From: Ulota crispa
Taxonomy: Eukaryota; Streptophyta; Bryopsida; Orthotrichales; Orthotrichaceae
Reading direction: 5' to 3'
DNA: 64,000 bases
NCBI GenBank assembly: GCA_963920765.1
Contig: OY987247.1
Span: forward strand, 19,316,471-19,380,470
Shown in pieces: positions 11,232 to 23,954 of the stretch (the stretch's first letter is position 1; the number at the start of each line of letters is the position of its first letter). The notes below the pieces were generated by a model, which had not been told where the DNA came from, did not search any database, and saw only the letters and a list, made by a program, of their open reading frames with translations. The translations under genes were made by a program, and so were the position numbers.

Positions 11232-14200
11232 ATGGCTTCCCTTACCCCCAAAAGAGTGACATTGTGGACCTTGGAGGGTGAGGATGTAGAGCTAGAGTAT
11301 TTTAGTTGTAGGGGTGAAGAATGATGTATTCCCCGTCGCTTCATCAAGGGTAAGCGTGACCGCAGACTTTGTTGAAGTGGAGAACTCCCCTACAACATCT
11401 CAGCCTCTGCCAAATCACCTTATGGACCGCTATTTTGAACACGCAAAGACAATGAGGGCAGAGTTGAAGAAGGTGGCAATGGACAACCATGACTAGAGCT
11501 TGAAAACTTTCGATTTGAATGGGAGCGGTGTCGTGAAATTGTGGTGTGCTGAGTGTAAGAAAGATTGCAGCGGTGGAACAATGGACCACACCACAGCCCA
11601 AATTGACAATTTGTTCATTTACTTCAAGCGGTCTCACATTGTGAGTACAGCTCATGTGAAGAATTACAGCGCTGCAAAGAATTAAACTTTGCTGATCATC
11701 CCCAGTGTGAAGCAAAGAATGGAAGATCAATCACATACACTGTGGAGGACCACAAGACTCTAATTTTAGAGGGGGTGGACATCGTTGAAGCAATGAATGC
11801 TTCCATTCCAGAGGGGTTGCAGAGATTCAGGGTGCTAGGGGATTTGGCCACTAAAAATACATGGTGTTATTGGTTTATGGTGAAGTGCCCTTATTGCAGG
11901 GACATGATATCGCTTTGCCCACCACGGAGGACACTAGAGGTTAATTTATAGAACCATTTAAGTGGATTGAAACACTAAAAGGCTCTAGAGGATTCTACGC
12001 AAATAGCAATGGTACAAGCACGGACTGGCCGACTTGGACGGCCCAACAAATCATCTACCAGTAGTTCACAGCCAACTCAAAGTGATTTGTACTCATGGTT
12101 TTTGCCATCTTCAATAGCGGATTTGCCAGGTATTACTCAATCTACTCAATGCGTAGATAGGGTTTTTGTTGCTTCTCTAATGTGTTATGGGTATTGTGGT
12201 CCTATAGTGGAGTACGGTGGTTGTTTGTACAAAGTGAAGGCATTGCTAAATGATTGCCATTTTGGTGTGGAATGGTATCCGGAACCACATCTCAGGGTTT
12301 TGGTTACTAATCCAAATTGTGATGCTCAAACAAGTGGTGCTTTTAGGCATCAAAATTGTAGTCGTAAATCCATGTCTATGTCACCCTTTCCAAACTTGAC
12401 TTGCCCTACTTGTACACAAGTACCATTAGAAAATGATTTTAGAATGAGGATCATTAGAGAAGAACAGGCCCTGATTAAAAGAGGGCATCCAAACATTGGT
12501 AGAGGTATTAGGACACGGTACTTGTCTGCATTGGAATTGTCTAGACATACTAGGACTTTGTCAAAAAAGCTGTGACTAGAGAAGTTACAGTACTCCACTG
12601 CTAGGACTCAGATTGTACAACTTAAAGCTAAACAACCAACTCTACGTGAAAGTGCCCTAAATGCATCTTCAGATAATAATCTCATCAAATTCTGTAACAA
12701 CATTATTAGTGCACACAAGGTAGGAGCCTTTGGAGGGAAGGAGGCCTTGTGGGACTTCATGAAGGACATGGCTGCTAATCTGAACCGTAAGGCTGCAAAT
12801 AATTGGTATAGCAAAAATACAAAATGTTTTTCACAGGCCATGCAAATTTATGGTGGGCGTTGTTTGGGTGATCTTTTCTCTTCAAACTTTGCTAGTCCAA
12901 GTTTTGATAGTATTCACAAGGAGACCTGCAAGGAAGTGACATTCATATCTGGTGAGCATGGTGAGATATTCTAGTCGATTGCCAACATCTACAGAGATTC
13001 TAAACTTGCGCACAAGATTGTTGGCCCCATGCCAGTAATTCTTGCTGAAGAAGAAACTAAGGTAGGGGGTTGAGTTGCATGGGAAGCAAGGTCAGATACT
13101 CTTCTTGGAATTTGTGGTCCTAAAACTAATCTTAGGTGCATAACAAAATATAAACCAGCTATTGGAGTGGGGGAGGAAGGGTACAACAGAATGGTAGTCT
13201 TTTCAATTCAACAAAGTGGGAGGCTTTGCTAGAGTCATTGTACTAAATCCTTTACACTCTAAACCCCCTTAGTTGATGTTGGTCGCTTGTTGCACCTGCG
13301 GCTGTTTTTATTCAAGGTGGGTTAGAGATCAATGGTCTAGAATTGAGGCTCTATAGGCTAGGCATTGCTAATCTGTTGTTTGCCCTATTATTAAACACGC
13401 TAGTGACAGAGATTCCCTTTGACGGCAGTTGATGCTTGCAAGTTATAGAAGTACAGATGGTGAGAGATTAAATGTAGATTGGGAGGGTTGAGTGTTCAGT
13501 CCAGCCGTGAATGCCACAAGTGAGGCTATTGGTCTACATGACCAAGACTACATACACAATGGTAAGAAATTACTAAATCCGCTAGACAATAATGTTAGAA
13601 CTTTGTGACTAGATGCTGATATGGCCCTCCATCAACAAATATGTCAAGTCTACAACCGTTTCACTGTAGACAAACATGGGTTGTTGCAAGAGGACTACAA
13701 CATGAGGGATAGACACAACTGGGCTAGTGCTCAACGGCTATGTTCAGTTAAGGTTTGGAACTGTTTGCCTAAGCTTCGTGAATCTAGTGATTTGCATTGT
13801 GAGTGAACTTTGGGGACCAAAATGTACCTCAAAATTTGTGCTAAGTATGTAGACGTATTCCTCTCCTCCCACCATGACCTCTACACTAGGATTGCAAAAG
13901 CCAATAAAGTTTCATTTTTTTTCCATCTCTAGAAACTATGGATGACCCATGGGAATCACGGTGTCCTAGGGAATACTGAATCTGTTAACCCTAAGCTACA
14001 CTTTGTTAGCCAACAATGTTTTCTAGACGTACAACTTTCTTATCACTTTGCTATATTGTTTCGTTACACCTTACTGGAAGTGACTCTTGTGAGGTGTTTT
14101 TTTGCAAGATAGGAGGGACAGTGGGGATGGAAAGGGCTTACAATTTTCAAGGGTTGCTTAATGCTGCCAACACAATGAACCACCTATCGCATATAGAGTA

Positions 14201-15406
14201 CGAGGGGAATGGTTTGAAATTTGCAAGGGCTCAAAATAAAATGAATAACGTATAGGTAAAGTTGCATAACTACAAGAAGGTGAGGTAGAGCCTAATTTAG
14301 GAGACTATAGTGCAATTTCTACTAATGTGGATGTTGTGGAAGCTTTGAAGGAGGGTTTGAAGGAAGCGCAAAAGATGATGAATAGCCTAAACATGGCCCC
14401 CAATCCTCAGGCTTTTGCAAAGAACAAAATATGGTTCAATAAACCATAGATTGCAGAAATGTCAGACAAGCCTTCCTTTGCTTACGCTGTAGGTTTGAAA
14501 CTAGTTCCAAGAAAAGATGGCGACATGGAGGTCTTACAGTCAGATCTGGACCACACTAAACAAGACCGACAAAAATGTACAAAGTTAGGCAAGATGGAAG
14601 TTGCTGCAATGATGGGCGTGGAGGAGGAAACATTTGATGACGACGTCCTTGCTATGATAGTACTAGATAGTGAAACACAAGACGTGATCTCTGAGATGTT
14701 AGACAAGCACAAAGATCATGTGCATGCAGTACTTGTCCCAACAAAAATAGAGGCATTTGTGGAGTTCGATGGGAATAGAATCTACAAATCTACTTTGACT
14801 AGACAATTGAATGGTAACCCTTTTCTTTCAAAAGACAAGCTCACTTGCGTCAAGAAATCCCGATACTTTAATAATAGTGAAGATTACTTAAATGCAGCAA
14901 AAAGTTCAAATAGTTGTTTTGTAGGGGTTGGTTTGGACGTTGGTGTTTACTTTGTGCAGATGTCTACACTTAGCCAAGCCTCCACGGTTAATGCTGCCAA
15001 GAAAAGGGGAAAATGCCAAGCTTCATGGTGTGGCAAAGCAACAGCTACAAATTTAGGGGTTGATAAGGAAAGCTAGTGGATTGGCCAAATCCAAAATATG
15101 CGTCAACGTGCAGGTGCACACTTCTGGGGTTCTATGAAGCAACCCATCAACCTCACCACACATGATGCAAGTGGCGGTAAGAAAGGGGTCCAAGTGTCCA
15201 ATGTTGAAGTTATATTGCACTACTACACTTGTGTAGTAGAGCAATATAAATTCAAATATGATCTGACTAATTCTACTTGGATTAGTCTAGAGGCAATTAT
15301 CACAAATGTTAGTCTATCCTACAATTGTGATATTGCAATTTACACTATGGACCTTGAGGACGCTGTGAACTTAAACAAATATGTTACTAACAACAGTGTG
15401 GAATAG
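11232..15406 (+). pseudogene. large zinc-finger transposase-like protein, family unidentified, degenerate
   Basis: An ATG at 11232 opens MASLTPKRVTLWTLEGEDVE. Collinear coding sequence then runs about 4.2 kb, switching frame near 11310, 11685, 13200, 14040 and 14300, with in-frame stops such as TAG at 15074. Two C-x2-C...H-x5-H fingers are visible: WCAEC...HIVSTAH (about 11540-11660) and KCPYC...HLSGLKH (11885-11990). A basic linker GRLGRPNKSS follows, then a conserved-looking central part with SGEHGEIF, GPMPVILAEEETKV and WEARSDTLLGICGPK, an IIKHASDRDS segment (about 13390) and LHLTGSDSCEVFFCKIGG (14070). The last frame, 14459-15406, is open except for one TAG. Acidic residues in the AEEET, HASDRD and SDSCEVFF blocks, plus BED-like fingers, suggest an RNase-H-fold DDE transposase, perhaps distantly P-element/THAP9-like. 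This is inference. A non-transposon plant gene cannot be excluded. Confidence 0.7.
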
Positions 15407-15790
15407 CAATAGTACAAAATGGAATGATGGCCACTAAAGATCAGAATTTCCTTTCACTTGATTTCATAAAAGGCTATTTGAAGGAGGCACCCCTCTTAGA
15501 AGGTACACAGCACACTCTAATATCATTACAATGAAATTCCCTTGCGTTGCAATCATGAAGTTGTTGTAATATTTACTGAATTTGTTGATTTAGTTATATT
15601 TGAACCCTGTACGTAGTCCTTGTCATTGCCGTAACTAATGCTTTTATTTGTTGTAAGCTTTTATGTTCATATGAATTGTGTGTTATAGTCTTTGTTCAAT
15701 TGTAGAATGAATTATTGATTGACATAATCTAGAAAATATTGTTACAATTTACATTTGCATGATAGAATGTGACAATTTTAGCACCTGCAG

Positions 15791-15994
15791 ATGAACTCCT
15801 ATTTCGTGAGGAAGGGCTTACCGGAAAATGAGGTGGTTAATGTGCTTCGCTGTAAAGCATTGGAGTCTTTCCAGGGACGCATGAATGGGTCTTTGTTGGG
15901 GTGTGATCGGCATAATAGGTGGCAAGAATGCTGAAGGCCGTCAATTAAAGGAAAACCAAAAGTCACACCAAACAGCGGCATTCTCCCCATTTGA
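15791..15994 (+). pseudogene. small coding fragment, unrecognised
   Basis: Directly after a CACCTGCAG acceptor-like site an ATG starts MNSYFVRKGLPENEVVNVL. The frame continues through one TGA (15932-15934) to RPSIKGKPKVTPNSGILPI and a stop at 15994. Composition is protein-like (balanced charged and hydrophobic residues). It could be an exon of a broken gene downstream of the 11232-15406 pseudogene. No family recognised. Confidence 0.3.
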
Positions 15995-17066
15995 GTAGCC
16001 CTTCCATGCAGGTCAATATGTTTAATTCTTGTTGTTGAAAAGCTTCATTTCATATGTGACACAAATGTCTCTTGGTTTTTTATATTTGCTGTACCTGGTT
16101 TTGGTAGTTTGTATAGCATTGGGCTCCTACTCAATCCAAACGTAGTCAATATGATTCTTCTAGAAAAGCACAATGAAATGATATGAATCAAGGTGGATTT
16201 CTTTCATTGAATACTAGTTATGAACTAATTAGTGTATGCATTAATTTATGGGGTGACAAGGTGGTTAGTTTGTAAGTATGTAGATGTTGTTGCTGAACAC
16301 CATGAATCCTTTAAAATGCTTAATTACGGGAGTGTAGTAATGGCTTTAATGTGAAGTTCAGGTAAACAACAATTATAGATATTATTGGTTACCTTAATAT
16401 GGCTTTGTTTGATGTTACGGACCTTTCAATCTCATCTCTGCAATTAGGAATGGACATGGCTATTGGCTACTTGCAGTCACATCCTTTCAATTCAAAGATC
16501 AAACTTCAGCAACAAAGGATCTGTTGCAGAGATTATCAGTCTTGTCGATGCACAGCAGGTACTTTGTAATGATGAAAACCCTTTCTACTAACCCGTCATG
16601 TCTAAACCACTACTTGGATCCTAATCATTGTATGGAAGCTGGATGTCATTGTACAATGATAGGTTTTTCTGTTGTATCTTTCTAAACATCCTGCGGATAT
16701 CGTGAAACCGCTTTTGAATTGAGGTGAGGATTCTGATGGTATTTACCATATGAGCTTGCTTTTTATACAACATCTCCCCTTTGACACTTCCCATAAACAC
16801 TCTTCATACGCAGCGGTTGGTGTTTCTGGAAGAAGGTGAAGACCTTGAAATTTGCGGCCACTCTTGCTCATTCCTATTGCACGCTTTGTCACAGGTACCC
16901 CTAAACCTCCAACTTTTGTCACTTCAGTTGTAGTGACGTCACCCTTGAACCACCTTATCATGCTTTTTCCATTGTGAACATTGCTAATCTTTTGTTTTGT
17001 TGTACTTCACATTGCATCTTCTGATTCATTGCTTCTAGTGCTTTGTTTTCAGTGCTTGAAGTTGCA
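15995..17066. other. weak coding fragments only
   Basis: A plus-strand stretch near 16450 (MDMAIGYLQSHPFNSKIKL...) ends at a CAG|GTACT donor-like site. A minus-strand ORF, 16743-16961 (TKVGGLGVPVTKRAIGMSKS within it), has protein-like composition. Neither is recognised and neither is supported enough to call as a gene. Confidence 0.3.
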
Positions 17067-17492
17067 ATGGAGTCTCCTACAGCAAATGCAGAGAATATTG
17101 CAAACGACGCTTTCCTTACCTATGTGTTGGAGTAGTATGTGCTATTGCCGTTGCCTTGGGACAACTTCAATCAGTGCTCCATGCAGAGGATGAATTTCCT
17201 TTGCCTCATCGCAATTTTATCTTCTCTATCAAAAGAGCTGCGAGTGCGCAATGGATTTGCAGTATACCAGGCAGTGCTAAAACTGACGTCTTATGACCTT
17301 AAAGTAGGGTTTCCTGAAACCCTAGGATTAGAAAAGCCTCTTTCTGTGTTGCAGGCATTCAACTACAACTACAACGTCTTTAACAACTCCTCGAGACTTG
17401 AGGTTGACATCCTCAACAAAATGCGCACCGCTCTGCTCCATAAAACTCCAGGTGCTGAAATTGCAGGAATTGTGACAAATTCTGCAAACTAG
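17067..17492 (+). pseudogene. unrecognised ORF with one in-frame stop
   Basis: An ATG at 17067 starts MESPTANAENIANDAFLTY. The frame continues 142 codons to TAG at 17490-17492, interrupted by a single TAG after TYVLE (about 17133). The segment after the stop includes FPETLGLEKPLSVLQAF and ends HKTPGAEIAGIVTNSAN. One stop in 142 codons suggests a recently broken coding sequence. I do not recognise the family. It precedes the Transposase_24-like exons by 1.4 kb on the same strand, so it could belong to the same element, but nothing proves that. Confidence 0.4.
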
Positions 17493-18858
17493 ATGGCAAC
17501 TAAAAATAATGGTTTCACAAGGAGATGGGCAAGCAAACGCAAAAAATGTCTGGGTTACTTTGACCTATCAATGAGGTTAGCTGCTGACCCTCAGATTTGT
17601 CTTAGATCCTAAACAAACTTGTATTGTCATTGCGTTCTGTAGTGAAAAAACTAAAGGTTCTGTAGTGAAAAAATTAACTGATTTAGTTGGCAATGTGTAG
17701 GTACCAAAGATGATAGTTTGGTTATGTTTGCTTCAACTCAGTGAAGTGTTTAATTCATTTCCATGAACCACCACTGGACTCAAATTTCCAACTACTGTGT
17801 GCATTTTCAGTTGCCATGGTAATCCTTGCAATAGTTTTTTTTTTTTTTGGTCATGAAATTGTGCCAGATTTTTGAATACAGGTTTCTCTTGTTGTTCTTG
17901 TAAATGCTCCCTTTTGTACCCTAAACTAAATGCAGGGTTTGACAAAGCAGTTTCAAAAAAGACACTGAATCCCAAACTTTGATTTGAAATAAATCCTCTC
18001 TGCTTTTTGTTGTCAATGTTCTTTTGTATGCTTCACAGTTTAGTACAAGCTTGTTAGAGTAATGGTAGGATTTAAAGGAATTTGCATCTCTAGGGTTTTT
18101 GTTTCTAAACATCCAATTGCATATTACCATGTCATTTATACGTTGTTGTTATCATGGTCGTTGAATGTGCAAGTTTCATGCTCCACTACACTCTCTTTTT
18201 GGACTTTGTTATTGTTTGCTTGCAATACCTGTTTTAGATGTATGATAATCTTCTATTATAAATGTATGATATTCTGGTGTAAAAGTATTAAATGCTTGTG
18301 CAATATCTCCATTTTGGAAGAGCCAATTACTTCAATGTGTTTTCAACTCTAAACTAGATGGTGTTTACTTTACAAACCAATAGTCACATCTTGCATGCTT
18401 AAGCCCTAATAAAAATTTCCAATGCTACTTCATCCTATGTATGCATTATTTTTCATGTGTGCATGTATTTATAATGAATATAGAGTATCATAAATTATCA
18501 CCCAAGAAAAATTTAAATAAAGCATAAAGTACAATAAATTAGCAATTTTTAGAAATTTAGGTAAGTAAAGCCCTATAAAAATGATTTTTTTACCTACACA
18601 GCCCCCCTCTAATCTGGCCTTACACACAGGGTACCCCCCAAAAAATTGCATAGTGCACCTTCCGAGATGAGAAGGGGGTTGCACATGCTTGAGGGGTCGA
18701 GTTTTGGATTTGTACATCCCCAAACCAAAAATGAGTTTTGTCAGTTTTAGGATCCATGGGCAAGAGGCAATGGAAGGCATTTATATGGATACTCCAACCT
18801 AGACAATTCATCTAGAGAATGTAGACATCAAAGACGCAAAGTTGTTGACACCAGCGCA
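17493..18858. other. no gene seen
   Basis: T-rich sequence with short ORFs. Nothing with family features is seen, although splice-like sites occur. This may be an intron or upstream region of the 18859-25670 gene. Confidence 0.4.
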
Positions 18859-19504
18859 TTGAGGAACCGCTGTGAAGGAAGGAGGGGATATACGCTAGTG
18901 GTTGTTGACGGAGAGATGGACGGCAGTTGTGTGGGAAAAAGTGCTTGGGACGTAGTTGTTTGGCTAAAGACTCCATGGAAGTTAGACGTGAGCATCATAA
19001 AATGGGAAGAACAAAATCCAATAGCTATTGAATGTCTAGAGGCTGCCCTAGACTGTGAGTTCCATTATAAACCTTGCGAGCTGACAAATGGTGGCTTCTT
19101 TAGAGCTATCAGACAATACATGAAGACCTCTTGTTCAAAATTGAAGCGCAGATGGAAGAAGGGTAATTTAAAATGCCCTGTCCACATTCAACCTGACCAA
19201 TGGGCACGCTTGATGATACACTAGGAGAAGGAAGACCAGATGCTTCTTGCGGAAAGAATGTCGTTGGCCAGAGGAAAAGTGGAGAACCCTTCTATCGTGG
19301 TAAGGAAGGGAAAGACCTTATACTTGCGCATAATGAGTTTCTAGTAACAAATTTATTTTATTTTTTGAAATAATCTTGATACTCAAGATCTGCCAATATA
19401 CCATTTATTAAGCTAATTATGTGATAATGTAGAAGCAAAAGGGACGTGGAGAAGTGTCACAAGCAGGCTCAAAAGATTCACTAGAGAGCGCACCACCTAA
19501 ATCT
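18859..19504 (+). pseudogene. plant Ptta/En/Spm transposase (Transposase_24-like) exons
   Basis: A 121-codon frame (18859-19224) continues past one TAG to about 19289, where ATCGTG|GTAAGG makes a donor. A small in-frame exon at 19433-19504 (TGTAG acceptor, TCT|GTGAGT donor) adds a polar, Ser-rich tail. The segment LKRRWKKGNLKCPVHIQPDQW, spelled here as LKRRWKKGN then PVHIQPDQW, followed by a charged stretch and SIVVRKGKTLY, resembles the W...P..I....W..L...W...GRKS pattern of Transposase_24. That family is the accessory protein of En/Spm-type plant transposons, thought to bind subterminal repeats. The assignment is by pattern only. The TNP2-like gene at 2.0-6.3 kb is on the opposite strand and 12 kb away, so they need not belong to one element. 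Confidence 0.6.
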
Positions 19505-22318
19505 GTGAGTTTAGTCACACTCAATGTTGCTTATTATGTCAATTGCCAGTATTGTATCTCTAAGTCATAAAGTAATATATGATACTAACAAAATTGTAGA
19601 TTAATATAAGTGCTTATATTCATGTGGGTCAAACTATCAGCCATTCCTATTTGAACATGGGATTGGATGATGTTAGAAGTTTTTTTTCACACCTATATTT
19701 CTCCTGTCTTTTAGTGTGTGTGGAATGACTATATTGTTCTTCATTGGAGTGTTTTATGTGTATGTGATATTTTTTTCAATTTTGTGATTGCTATAGGACA
19801 AGGGATGACTTGGAACTTGCTTTTTACTTGTGATTGGTAGATGGGTGCACTTAAGCCCTCTCTATGTCACTTGAAATTCAAACTGAGTAGGAGTTCCTTT
19901 TTCTTGTCATGTAAGAATGCGTGATTAGTGAATACATGGAACTTGGTAAGTGTCACTAGATTATTTCCTTGACCTTCAAATTTCCAACTATTCTTCATGT
20001 CAAAGCATGAAAAAAGAAAATGGTATATGTATTCTCTAATTATTAAAGTTCATTTTGGTTTGGCTTTGTCTAAAAGTTGAAAATGTCATAGGGTATGAGA
20101 CTCAACTTAAAGAAATAAAGTAACTAATATGTAATTAAGCCAAATGGTAATATTTCCTCATTGAATAAATCGGTAATATGTATGGGGAGAATCAAATGTA
20201 AAGGCCAATGTCAAAGCTAAATATGTGGTTTAATTGTCATGATGAATATCACCTTTGTAATGAGAGTTTAGTGAGCTATACTTACTAGTTTATTCATTAG
20301 GTAACTTGAGAATGGTATGTTTACTCTTTAGTTCTTCTTGTTGGTTTATACAAATGAATGGAATAAAAAACACTGATGTTGGTTTGAAATGTGTTGACGT
20401 TCCCTTTTTATATAAAAATCCCTATGTTATTGCTGTTGTAGATAATAATTTGCTTTAATATTCTTTATGTCTAGGGATGGACATATAGCATATTGTTTTC
20501 ATAATTAATCCATAGTACATATGGGTTAGGAATATGTTTCAAAAACAATAGAATTCATGTACACTTGAAAATATGTGGTCCCACATTTCATTATGGGTGC
20601 TTTTTGCATGGGACAACCCTTGTGAAACTTGTAAGAAATTATTTTAAAATACTATATATATCTGAACTATGGATGTTGACTTTATTTTTAGTGGTTATTG
20701 CATTGCCATTGTCTGTATGGTTGTTAATCAATCCAAAGGGGCCTTGACATGGTATTTGTAGGTATGTTATATTTATTCAAGGGAAAATTTCATGGATACC
20801 CCTAAAGTTTGCAATAATTTCATAGATACCCTTGCTTTTTCAGAAATTTCATAGATACCCTTGGACCAAAATTTTCAATTGCTTTTTTGTTGTGCATGCC
20901 ACTTCCCTTTTCCCCTTGTGTACACGCTACTTCTTTCTTGTTATATTTGCACACAAAAGAAGAAGGGAAGTGACATGCACAACAAAAAATCACCTAATTT
21001 TTTTGGTCCAAGGGTATCTATGAAATTCACAAAAAAGCAAGGATATTTATAAAATTATTGCAAATTTATGGAGTATCCATGAAATTTTCCCTTAATTCAA
21101 ATAATAATATTGCATATGAATTTCCATTTACGTTATAAGAAAAGTGGGACATCAAATACCATAGTCTATTTTTTTGTAATGTACAATATGTAATGAATAT
21201 TAATGTAAGTTTATGTAGACCTAATGACATTTACTTATGTTTTCCTTTTTTTTAGTTTTGGAGGTATTTAGGTGACTCATATGATGTGATTGTTTTACTA
21301 AGAAAGAATCAAGGATATTGTGCATTAAAGCCTGAGTAATGAAATTTTTGTTTGGTGAGTTCTTTTGTTTGTGCATTGGGTATGTTTGCAATAGGATTGT
21401 CTATTTATTAGGTTCTTGTAACTCATTATGCCTAATAGTTGGGAATACTAAAAATCTTGTGAATATCTTTTTATATAAATTATATTTTTAAGCAGTAGTT
21501 TGCTATCTAAAAGGGAACATGAAGAATACTTTAAATGTGGTGTCTTGAGGTTATAAAATTTGGTGTTATGACTTTGTATTCTATTTTTTTTTCATTTGCA
21601 TGATTTTGTTTATTTTTATTTATAGATTATCCATTAATTAATGTTGCAATAAAATAGGTAGTTTTCAAAATTTATGAAGTGGTAATTAATGACTAATGTG
21701 TAGAGCTCATATAGATTTTATAGTTTATATGTTTAGTTATGCACATAGATTTGTCCTTCATCCTGACGCTGCATGAAATCTCTATTATGGTCATGATTTA
21801 TGTCACTTTTAAACTGTTTGTGCTTTTGTAAAGGTATGTACTTTTGTGTAGATAAATGAAATGATGAAAATTTAGGAATTGTCATGTTTTTGACTCAAAT
21901 TGATTTGACTGTGGAAATAGACATGGATATCCAAACTTTTGGTTCTCCCAAATGATTGGTTGTTTGACAACTTCTTATGTAGTTAGTTTATTATTCATTG
22001 TTTGTAATATGGTACAATAAGTTATTTTCAATAGCACAAAAGGTGCAATGATATTAGATTGTCTAATGTGCATATTGTTGTCATGTAATAGTTAATAGCT
22101 TCAATTCTACTTAATGTAATTTCTTGTAGGGGTCACACCATTCCATTTTTTATGTAATTAGAATTAATTGTGTATTGAAAAGCCATTTTTTTCATTTAAT
22201 CACTTTTTGAAGTTTGTCATTCTTTTAGTATCTGTCCAAAGTGGAGGAGGGATTCATAGAATTGTGCCCTCCTTTTAGCCATTTTTAAAGGGCAAGTCAT
22301 GGCATGGCTTTTCTTGCA
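19505..22318. other. intron-like AT-rich sequence (contains the 20781 MITE)
   Basis: No coding sequence is supported outside the MITE. The region lies between the Transposase_24-like exons and the coding fragments at 23955 and 25263, so it is probably intronic. Confidence 0.4.
20781..21091. mobile_element. foldback MITE with subterminal repeats
   Basis: This is a 311-base inverted repeat. Both ends begin GGGAAAATTTCATGGATAC when read inward, and the arms pair imperfectly for roughly 125 bases around a central segment. The left arm holds three direct copies of ATTTCATRGATACCC at 20787, 20817 and 20846, mirrored in the right arm. The flanks are TTATTCAA on the left and TTAATTCAA on the right, a likely 8-9 base target duplication with a one-base indel. 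That size fits Mutator- or hAT-type MITEs. It sits within the span of the Transposase_24-like gene, presumably in an intron. Confidence 0.8.
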
Positions 22319-23249
22319 TTAACTCCTAAAGGACTAAGCCATTTTTTTAGTGAAAATCACTCAAAACTGCCACTTTTGGAGGGTTAGTAAGAAGGTAATT
22401 TTTTTGAAAATTTGGAAAGTCCAACTATAGGATCTGTCCTAGATTGGATTAGGTACTTGTGGAAAAAAAATCAAATCATTCAAAATGGACATGAGTGAGA
22501 TGTTTACATCTAATGTGATGAAAAGTTTTTTTTCATGTTGCTCCAAAATTTCATAAGCCTTTGACCATTCTTACATGAAAATAATTGCTCTACGCAACTT
22601 TGTGCTTTATTTTATCCATGTACGAGATCAAGTTAGGTATGTGTGGGAGAATTTTCAAATCAACTGGAACTACACAACACATGGGAAAAATCAGTAAGTA
22701 AAAAGAAGTAGAGAATGAGTCAAATCACTTAATTGTCAAGAATTTAATTATTAAAATGAAAAATGCAAATCCTAATGGTCAAAATGTTGTGATAAACAAT
22801 TCACTTCCTTTGGTTTAATTTTTTTTCCAAAATAATGAAAATTGAGTAAAATAAAGGACTTCAAAATTTATTTTAGAGTGGAGAATCCATAACTGCCCGC
22901 AAACAAAAACTCCTCATAACTTTGATCTCATTGATTGAAATTGAATGATTCAAAGCTTCTCACTTATAAACAAATCTAAAGAACCAACTTCAAATTTTAA
23001 TTAAAAAAAATTAATTTTAAAGAAGTTTTTGGGCTGCCTGGGCGAGCGGTCCTCCCCTACTTTTTAAAAATTCTTGCGTAATTTCTTCAATAATTATTGG
23101 AATGAGGAAAAAATTAGATGCTGGCATAGATCTTTGAATTCCTTACCTTCAATAAAAGTTTCAGAAAATCACACAAAGTAGCTTATCCAAAGGTACATGC
23201 CCAAACTCCCACGTGTCATTCAAAGGGACAACAGTCCTTTAGGGGTTAA
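22319..23249. mobile_element. TTAA-ended TIR element, copy A
   Basis: The ends are TTAACTCCTAAAGGACTAAG and, read inward from the right, TTAACCCCTAAAGGACTGTT. The terminal inverted match is about 17 bases with one mismatch. The interior is non-coding and AT-rich. It aligns with copy C (50725-51646) in the opposite orientation over both halves, and its right half matches copies B and D and the fragment at 1111. TTAA flanks both ends. A TTAA duplication is the piggyBac signature, but TTAA may instead be part of the terminal repeat. Confidence 0.8.
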
Positions 23250-23954
23250 ATATAAGTTTTAATGATGTTTAGAGGAGCTCTTTTAATGTACTTCATTATT
23301 GTTGAAAAGTTAGAGACCATAAAGTTTGAATAAAGAGTGATGGCTCATTTTTGAACAGTAGTTGTATCCTTGTCATCCAATTTCTTGCATGGATATTTTT
23401 TATCTTATGTTTGTGAAGTGACCAAACTTCATGCAGTCCCTTATTGTTCCTCATGTACAATTTTTATGGAAACCTTGATATGAATTTTAACATTCAATTT
23501 TTAGTAGTAAACGTCCTTCATGTTTCCTCTACTAAAGTTTGGAGTTCTAATTGAGGTCCCATCTTTGTTCGTAATTGTATTAACTGATATGGTTGTGTAT
23601 TCGTGAATGACTATGTGTAATTTTTTTAGACTTTTAGCATTTGCTCTTTACAACAGAAAAGAGAAAAGATTATCTTTTAAGTTGTTCTAAGAAGTCATTT
23701 GTGACTTATAATGACAAGGTCTATCACTAGTAATAGGTGGATGTAGATATCAATTGACCATCACATAGTTGAATGTATTCTTATATATTGTGAAATACAC
23801 TTTGTGGAATTTGATAAAAGTTGAGAAATTTACTCACTCATATTTGGTTGGGTGTGTCTTTTTTGTAGTGTGCATTAGATGCGGTATCATGTCGGGTGGC
23901 CTCATTGAAAGCAAGGCATGACGGTTTTGACCAGCAATTGCAAAAATCCTAGAG

